Origin: Spongilla lacustris
Taxonomy: Eukaryota > Porifera > Demospongiae > Spongillida > Spongillidae
Length of the DNA: 64,000 bases
Direction: 5' to 3'
Assembly: GCA_949361645.1 (NCBI GenBank)
Contig: OX442419.1
Coordinates: 7,925,377 to 7,989,376 of the forward strand
Position numbers and translations under genes: made by a program. This document shows positions 57,322 through 64,000 of this stretch, piece after piece. How positions within the stretch are numbered: position 1 is the first letter of the stretch; each line of letters begins with the position of its first letter. The notes beneath the pieces are model-generated. The model had not been told where the DNA came from, made no database searches, and saw only the letters and a program-made list of their open reading frames with translations.

Positions 57322-58819
57322 ATGGCGAATACAGAGGAATTCCGTGAAGCGGTGGCTTATTCTCTTCTGTGTGTTAATCAACAGAACCTTGTATTGAAGG
57401 CTAAGCAAGAGGAAGCACTATTTCATTTGTACAGTGGTCGGGATGTGTTCGCTTGGTTTCCTACAGGGTACGGGAAGTCGATTTGCTACCAACTGATACC
57501 ATTCATGTTTGACTTCAAACTGAAGCGAACCACTGTTCCACAAGCGGAACGAAGTGCAGTGCTAGTTATTTCACCACTCGTTTCCCTGATGGTTGACCAG
57601 GTGTCTGGGTTACAGACGAGGGGTGTACCTGCTGCAATTCTCTCTGGAAATACTGGTAAGTAGGTCCATCGATACCTGGAGCATTCTTAGCTAGTTGGCT
57701 ATATAGATTTAAATGTTTGGTTGAGGTGCAATTTGCTCAATTTGTGTAGATGTGGACAAAGAACTACTTGCTACAGAGAGAGATGTGTTTCTTGGTCGTT
57801 TTCGTCTGCTGTACAGTGCTCCGGAGGCCATATTTGGTACAGACTACACATGGAGACAACTTTTTGTCTGCCCTCCTCTGTCTGATACTGTAGTGGCAGT
57901 TGCTGTTGATGAAGCACACTGTGTATTCAAGTGGTAAGTGGCATGAAATAAATTAGTATTCATAACAAGTGCTACTAATATTGACAGGAGCAAAGACTTT
58001 CGCCCTTCGTATGGTGCACTAAGGGAGCTAAGGTCTTTTGTGCCATGTTGTGCTCCAATGCTTGCTACCACAGCAACGGTGACTAGCTTGATGAGGGACG
58101 ACATAATTGACAAGCTAGATATGGCTGGCTGTTGTGTAGTATCTGAGTCTCCTGACAAGCCAAACATTTGCTATGAAGTGGTAAGAAAGAAGACCATTGA
58201 GGAGGACTTTGAATGTTTGGTCAAAGACGTAGCTGAAAATGGCATCAAAGCTCAGAGAGTTGTGGTGTACTGTCAATCTCTCGATATGTGTGCATCTTTA
58301 TATGCTCACTTTCTCCATTCCCTACGAGATGCCAGCTACTACCCACCAGGAGCAGAACAGATCAGTGACAATCGCCTATTTGGAATGTTCCATTCCTGTA
58401 CGGATGAGCACAATAAAAAGGTGATAATGACCAGTCTTAGTCACAGGGATGGTACTATTAGAGTGGTGTTTGCAACAATGGCTCTGGGAATGGGGGTGGA
58501 CTTCAAGAACTTGGACTACATCATTCATTATGGTGCTCCTCGGTCTCTTGAAGACTACATGCAGGAGAGTGGCAGAGCTGGCAGAGATCACCAACAATCT
58601 ATGTCCAGAATTTACTGGAAACCAGTTGAAGTTCCTCTGTATGCAGACCAGAGTGTTCACCGTAATGTGGAATTAAAAGCCGTGAGAGACTATCTTGAGA
58701 ATACTGAGCTTTGTCGGAGATTCATCTTGCTCAGGTACTTTGATCCAGTTGTGGCGATGTCCCTGGGACCCCGTAACAGGGAACTGTGCTGTGACAATTG
58801 CCGAGGCAATTTTCAGTGA
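57322..58819 (+). CDS. RecQ-like superfamily 2 DNA helicase, transposon-encoded, 3 exons
   Basis: Exons 57322-57655, 57750-57933 and 57988-58819 (GT-AG introns of 94 and 54 bp) give 449 aa. The start is ATG in ACAATGG, 48 bp inside the terminal repeat. ATP-dependent 3'-5' DNA unwinding is expected: motif I WFPTGYGKS (about residues 45-53), Ia VISPLVSLMVDQV, II DEAHC (about 165), III LATTATVT, V TIRVVFATMALGMGVD, VI QESGRAGRD. The end has CRRF and CCDNC, the RecQ zinc-binding cysteines; no HRDC domain. It is shorter than cellular RecQ1/BLM. In this element it probably assists transposition, for example by processing ends or gaps (inference). All motifs are intact. It converges with the transposase gene, with about 290 bp between stops. 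Confidence 0.9.
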
Positions 58820-59108
58820 AGATACATCCCTCTATTACAACTGCACACCAACACCTCCATTTAACACCTGTACACTAACATCTGCACACTAACACCTCCC
58901 TCTACTACTGACATCTCCCTCCATCACATGCACTCTGACACCTTCATCTACATGTGTCACCTTCGCACTGACATCTCCCTCTATCACCGATACACTGACA
59001 TTTCCTTCTGACATCTGCATAACACACTCAGGTACTCTCACATCAACATCAACTTAGCATCGGAAAACCAGTGGGTGTATATATGTTGTACGTGTATGCA
59101 TGAGGCCA
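58820..59108. other. Spacer between convergent helicase and transposase genes
   Basis: Made of irregular ACATCTCCCTC / ACACCTCC / CTGACA units, a degenerate minisatellite; likely shared 3' UTRs. No clear polyadenylation signal assigned. Confidence 0.6.
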
Positions 59109-62100
59109 TCAGTAGTCTACCTCATCTACATCTATTGAATTATCTTCCTCATGATTCTCATTCTCACTATCCGAGTCTGGTCGTGTTTCAAGGATGTTAC
59201 TATACTGTTTAGCCTTCTCTGCTATCCACTTTATCATTTTTTCTCTATCTATTGTATGTAAAGGATTTGGAGAAAATTCGGGAAACTTGGAGTGATATCT
59301 GTTTTCAATTGCCTCAAGCACTCTGGCCTTTAGCACAACTTCAACAACCATCTTAACGTCTTTCTCATCTGCCCTCCTGCTGTGAGCTGTTGCGTCGGGA
59401 TGGATGCCAGTTTGTTTGTCAAAGGCTAGAGCAAGTCTCTCAAGGGATGACACTGCCCTTGCTGCACGAGTGCTGGCTAACTCGGTGAAGTTAGCTCCCA
59501 TGTTTGCAATGATTTCTTTGTACAGCTTGTTGATGTGCTCGTTGTGGAGGTCACAAGGTATGTTTTGCCCTTTGCCTCCATGTGTGTTGACAAACCTTCC
59601 CCACATCAGTTGGTGCACAAGGTATGGCTGGAGAGTGACCAGTTGAAACTGCAGCCTAAGAGCCTCAAGTGCATATTTGGTCTTTTTCTCAGCATGGAAG
59701 TGTAGCATAAACAGCTTCCAACACCTCACTACACGTTCACCGTCTCCTTCTTTCCAAGCATCAATGAAAAGGTATACTAGAGCGGAAAAATGACATAGAA
59801 CACGTGCATAGTTGTGCACTCCATCTCCAGTGTCTGCCACAGACTCATTTAAGAAGGCCTCTGGGATAACAGCTAACTTCTTTACCACCTTCACTGCCAC
59901 GTCCTCCAACAAAGTCTGGTTGATCTCTACACCCTTAATGTCATTGTTTGGTCCTTCAATGCTTAACTCCTTACATGCAGCTGCCACTATGTGTCCCTTG
60001 AACACAGTGAATAATGCATCCTGACATGCATGCATCTCTTCCTTGGGCTTTCTTGCTTTAGGCAAGCGTCCAAGTCGGGTGAACAGTTGGTACAGTGAGC
60101 CATAGTCTCGTGGACTGATCTTGAAAAGTTTTTGCCATATCAGCTACAGATAGTAAAGGTACAGTCATTTAGACATATATGTTTACTGAAAGTATTACTT
60201 ACCATCATGAAATTCATGACACAGTGCCAGTCTTCTACACATGGCTCAAGCTGTTCAAGTCGGCCCTCGCGTGTATTTGAGCACATCACATGACGTTTTG
60301 CACCCCGTTCTCTCTCACATGTGACATGGTCACCCCCTGTAAGAACAACATGGTTGTATGTTGGTCCTAGGTATGAAGCCATTACTCTCATTATGTGCAC
60401 CATGTCACTGCTCTTCATCTCATTTTTGTGCAGCACATCCAACACAATCACCTCGGACTTGTCTGCCATATTGTCACTGTAGGTGTGCGGAATATGGGTG
60501 ACAACAAACTTTTTCAGCTTGCTCATGTCCTTTATATAATCACATATGATTCTACCAACAAGCACTTCCATGTCATGCTGGACAACCTTCATGTCTTCAA
60601 GGGATGGAAGAAAACAGTCTACATTTACTGATGTGAGGCTTTGTGTGGAGAACACAGGCAGAGGAGCAGGAGGTGGGATGCGAGCCTTGATTACCAGTAG
60701 GCTGAACATGTGTCTAAGCTGCCCATGGTGGTCACTCCTGATGTCTCGTACATTGCACTGCTTGTCCACATTGTCACCAACATACTTAACAAAAGCCCCT
60801 TCTTTTAGCCATTTGTCCATCATTTTTGTATGCTGTTTGCTAATTTCGTCCACTCGCTTGAGGATGGCATTGTAGCTGAGGGTGACGTTGAGATGATTTA
60901 GCCTTGTCCAAGCCTGTAATAAAACATACGCTATCAGTAATGTTGTTGTGTATGAACTACATTATCAAGTTGCATTCACACACACATACCTTCTTGTGAA
61001 TTCTAGTGGAAAAGAGAGCACTGGATATGTAGGACTGCAATCCACACATCTGTCTGTTGCGCTCCTTCAGCAGAATTGCCACAGCTGTGCACAAGCTTGG
61101 GTAATGTGAATCCCCTTTCTTTTGCTTGTTCCTATGGTCTGAGCATGTGACAATGGAATCGTGTATGATGTGGAATAGTGTGGGTGCCTTGAAATTGAGC
61201 TCAGAAATGATCTCATTCCAGGAGAAGCTCTCAGCCTGCTCCAGGGACATATGGCGGAACAGTGACACTGGCTGTGCTTTCTTTTTGCACAACAAGGAAC
61301 ACTCTTTGTTGACCATACTGGACACTTTGGACACAGCCTCTTGTCTAAGTCGAGGATTGGCAAAAAGAGCCCTGCAAATAGACTTCACATTGCCGCCAGC
61401 CAGTGCCTTGGCAACCTTTTCAAACTCAGGACTCACAATTATCATCACTTCAGCAGCCTTTGTACGTGAGTACACTGAAATCTGTGACATTATGTGTGTT
61501 ATGATTGTATCATGTTTATAACTTGCTTACTTTGATTGGTGTAGGAGCTGTAGCATCTGTCGTACTGTTGTGACATGTGTCTATCACTGTTGAGCTTGCA
61601 TCACCTATATGTAAGGCTGTATGTGGCTCATGAATACTTCCATGCACAGTTCCTACCTTCTGCAGGATTCTGTGAAAGGTTTGAGACGCCTACCACATCT
61701 ACCTCTTGTTCTCTGTGACCATCTGTAATGCCTACCACATCTATCTCTTGTTCTCTGGGACCATCTGTAATGCACTCTGTACCAGCTTGAGAATTACAAC
61801 TGTCACTCAGTGGCATGGCAGTACAATCATCTGTATGTGTTGTTGTGGTAACATTACTGTTAATAATTCATGTTTTGTCTTACAGTTGTCACAATTAGGA
61901 TAAGTAAGCCTTCTTCCGGGGTGCTCAGGAGTCGGCCGCTTAGCCACAGGTCTGCACTGCCTAGTGTGAGGAGATGCCCCAGGGCCACTTGTATCCTTGG
62001 TTCTCTTATTTGTGACCTGGACTAGTGAACCCATGGCACTACCAGTGGCAATGAGAGTGTCTTTATTTTTTTCATAGCTAGCCTTGGCTGTTGTTCTAAA

Positions 62101-62304
62101 ACACTCTGCTGACACAAGTTTGTTTTTGCAAGACCTGCACATGAATCTGGACAAACCATCGTCTGGAGTCACTGGGACATCGGCAAGCTTGCTGAGCCTG
62201 TCTGCAAGATCGGATGCCAAAGATTCCCTTGAAAAGAGTGCAACACAATGTGTAGGAGACACAACACTGCCACATATCCTGCAAGACTTTGACGTCGTCG
62301 CCAT
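59109..62304 (-). CDS. Academ-type DDE transposase with N-terminal zinc finger, 6 exons, 968 aa
   Basis: Exons on the minus strand: 62304-61884, 61830-61657, 61604-61531, 61481-60990, 60913-60203 and 60143-59109. All introns are GT-AG and short, phases agree and the frame is intact. The N-terminus has a ZAD-like finger (SCRICG, then MCRSCKNKL). Exon 4 shows SLEQAESFSWNEIISEL and the helical domain typical of this family. Likely catalytic residues, assigned by me: Asp in KYVGDNVD (about 434), Asp in LTGGDHVT (about 582) and Glu in NIPCDLHNEHIN (about 826). The C-terminus is acidic and ends VDEVDY. It should bind the 117-bp ends and cut and join DNA in the nucleus. No damage is visible. Confidence 0.85.
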
Positions 62305-62411
62305 ACTACGCGTAGCTATGTATTTTGTGCACGTGCGTGATATGATTTTAATTGAAAACGGAAAAACTTTAGACCGCTAGCGAGTTAGTTTACGGAAAGG
62401 TTTACAAGCAA

Positions 62412-62528
62412 AATATACGATTACCACTTTTTCTGGTAATGGCCAGCGCATGCGCACTAACAGAGTTGCAATGGATACCAGGCCGTCTTTTTTCCCAAAC
62501 TTTAATTGACGGCCTGGGGACGAGGCTA
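62412..62528 (-). repeat. Right 117-bp terminal inverted repeat of the helicase element
   Basis: Exact inverse of 57157-57273; followed by the GGACCTTTC duplication at 62529-62537. Confidence 0.95.
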
Positions 62529-62530
62529 GG

Positions 62531-62623
62531 ACCTTTCTTGATCACACAAATAATTCGGTAGAACGAAGCATCTTTGTTGCGCCCGGAACGATTGGAACAG
62601 CCTATTACTACGCACAATACCAT
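62531..62623 (-). pseudogene. First half of a THAP domain, disrupted by the helicase element
   Basis: Starts MVLCVVIGCSNRSGRNKDAS with the first zinc Cys pair (C-x5-C), then FYRIICVIKKGP, and is cut at the 9-bp duplication. THAP domains are DNA-binding modules of several transposases. Confidence 0.75.
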
Positions 62624-62823
62624 GGCTACCTGTGCACCATCATGGCGGCTGATAATATTCATGGCAACTTGTTTATTAATTCACATGACTTGTGACGTCA
62701 CATGAAAGGGGTCTATTACGCAAAGGTCCGCGAACGTGACACAATGTCTCTAGGCAACCGCTGTGGCTTTTACTCCGGACGTGACATTTATCGTACTTCC
62801 GATCTTTCATGCAAAGGGTCCAT

Positions 62824-63207
62824 TGCCAGTGCACATCTTTAAACTACATGATAATACTAAGTTACCAAATATGTCAATCATTTACACAAAAACATCATAT
62901 GAAAGTTGTGATTTATTCATATACAACACTGGGCCAAACATGTACACATAATATGCGCTATATGGCAACATATAGATTTCGTAATGTTGACACAGTCTGC
63001 TCCATACTATGTGGGGAAATCCTATGTTAGAGGTATGTTGTACCATACGCTAATAAATATGTGTGCGTATTTGGAACAGACTGATGACATACTATTTCTT
63101 CACTATATACATACAACTGAGTCACGAAAATGATGCCGATCGAGCCAGGAGGGCTCGGGCATTTTGCCTCATCAAAACAGTGCCGAGGCGACAATATATT
63201 GCATTTA
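62824..63207. other. Stretch without recognisable gene
   Basis: Short open frames only. Confidence 0.4.
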
Positions 63208-63760
63208 GCATTTAGTATTTGATGAGTGGGAGTGGATGGCCAAACGCCTAGCAATTCTTGAGAATGTTTCTTTTGCAGTGATTCCCCAGCCTCCATATGC
63301 CTCCACTACAAGAGGGACACATATCCAACCTCTTTCCATACAACCCAAAGCATTGTTTTCTAATTTCTCTTGTTCACCCGCTACAGCTGAGGCACCTGAG
63401 GTCTGACCAGCATCTGATATTATTGAGGGGATGTATAACCTTGATGTCAAATGCTGCAGATCGAGACAGTGACCAGTTTGGTATCAAAATGTCAGCTGGG
63501 CGTGATCTGTCTTTGGCTGGACCAATACCACAACCTTGCTCCAAAAGAGGGGAAAGGTAGGCACGACGGCAAAAGTCAGCAATACAATCACGTATGCAGT
63601 TGTGTCGTGTCACCACATCCCCGGCATAGCGACAAGTTAAAGAATGGTGTCCCAGGGAGTCAAGCTGGCTAGAACAATAGTAGGGGCATTTGTGTGAATG
63701 ATTGATACACCTAAATAAGGAAAACTTCAAAATTCAATCTAAAATTCTTTACATTGTTTG
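63208..63760 (-). pseudogene. C-terminal fragment of a retroelement polyprotein (zinc knuckle plus PD-(D/E)XK-like domain)
   Basis: Minus-strand frame with CPYYCSSQLDSLGHHSLTC (a C-x3-C..H-x4-C finger), GDVVTRHNCIRDCIADFCR and RPADILIPNWSLSRSAAFD then IKV, the D..D-x-K spacing of restriction-like endonucleases used by some non-LTR retrotransposons. Near 63415 the frame shifts, and the protein continues as ISDAGQTSGASAVAGEQEK and WICVPLVVEAYGGWG to about 63208. This type of tail is common on reverse-transcriptase proteins in invertebrates; no reverse transcriptase core is in the window. 63761-64000 has nothing further recognised. Confidence 0.5.
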
Positions 63761-64000
63761 GTGCCTGCCATGCATTTAGTTTCTGTCTCAAAGCGAAAAG
63801 AGTAGTTTAGGTGCTTTTGTGTACTCACCATTTACAAACCATAATAGGTCCGAGAAATTACTTGAAAAATATTCCTGCAAGATAGATTCTCATTTACGAT
63901 CATTTGATTGTGCATGCATACATAGCTAAATCCTACAGGATTTGTGAATTGACAGCCACAGTATTGATACCTTCTTGAGACATCCTTCATGTTAGAGCCA

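Larger units (their letters stand above)
57157..62528. mobile_element. Academ-type transposon with RecQ-like helicase (AcademH-like), 5372 bp
   Basis: Perfect 117-bp inverted repeats (57157-57273, 62412-62528; tip TAGCCTCGTCCCCAGGCCGT) flanked by an identical 9-bp duplication GGACCTTTC (57148-57156, 62529-62537). Inside, a RecQ-like helicase on the plus strand converges with a six-exon DDE transposase on the minus strand. Both frames are open and fully spliceable, so the element may be autonomous. Academ elements with a helicase (AcademH) are known in animals and fungi; the assignment rests on transposase motifs that I recall, not on a search. Confidence 0.85.
56569..62821. mobile_element. 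Outer THAP-encoding element, carrying two nested elements
   Basis: GGACCCTTTGCATGAAAGAT and its inverse mark the ends; the arms match over about 100 bp (GGTTGCCTAGAGACAT) and then more loosely to the words CCATGATGGTGCACAG. The flanking AT (56567-56568, 62822-62823) may be a 2-bp target duplication. Without the nested 5.4-kb and 254-bp elements it would be about 600 bp and encode only a THAP domain on the minus strand, so it is non-autonomous. Confidence 0.65.

Overview
This is eukaryotic, AT-rich animal DNA. It is most likely from an early-branching marine invertebrate, and a demosponge fits best: short GT-AG introns, a class C GPCR, a vWA/alpha-kinase gene of the Dictyostelium VwkA type, and a very dense load of cut-and-paste transposons. 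The assignment is inference; there is no species-specific marker. No bacterial operons, CRISPR arrays or rRNA genes were seen, and I could not confirm any tRNA gene.

Host-like genes are few. They are an intronless class C (GABA-B/mGlu-like) receptor at 2572-4833 (-), a five-exon vWA-domain alpha-kinase gene at 31505-38867 (-), and two small unrecognised multi-exon genes that I assembled from splice signals: 21533-22390 (+) and 23071-24050 (-). A few orphan exons are also noted.

The rest is mostly mobile DNA, often nested. At 1-1760 there is a broken ISL2EU-type element (YqaJ-nuclease/PHD protein facing a THAP-DDE transposase). A CACTA element with 3-bp target duplication spans 14652-20282. 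Ginger1-type ends with CCGG target duplications lie at 9158 and 27398, and a complete short Ginger1 lies at 53466-55060. hAT-like elements lie at 28350-29366, 41344-42506 and 49570-50537, a TTAA element at 43643-44579, and several MITEs elsewhere. Two large decayed transposon proteins (40756-45304 and about 52760-55640) were themselves hit by later insertions.

The centrepiece is at 56569-62821. A THAP-encoding element carries a foldback MITE in one arm, and its THAP exon is split by a 5.4-kb element (57157-62528) with perfect 117-bp inverted repeats and a 9-bp target duplication. That inner element encodes an apparently intact RecQ-like helicase (449 aa, 3 exons) and, convergently, an apparently intact 968-aa, six-exon Academ-type transposase with an N-terminal zinc finger. 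It looks young and may be autonomous (an Academ element carrying a helicase).

Repeats are also striking. There are about ten G or C homopolymer runs of 19-29 bp, two coding-like minisatellites with units of 22 and 28 bp (not multiples of 3, so all forward frames stay open), a 300-bp polypurine tract, and perfect or near-perfect palindromes.
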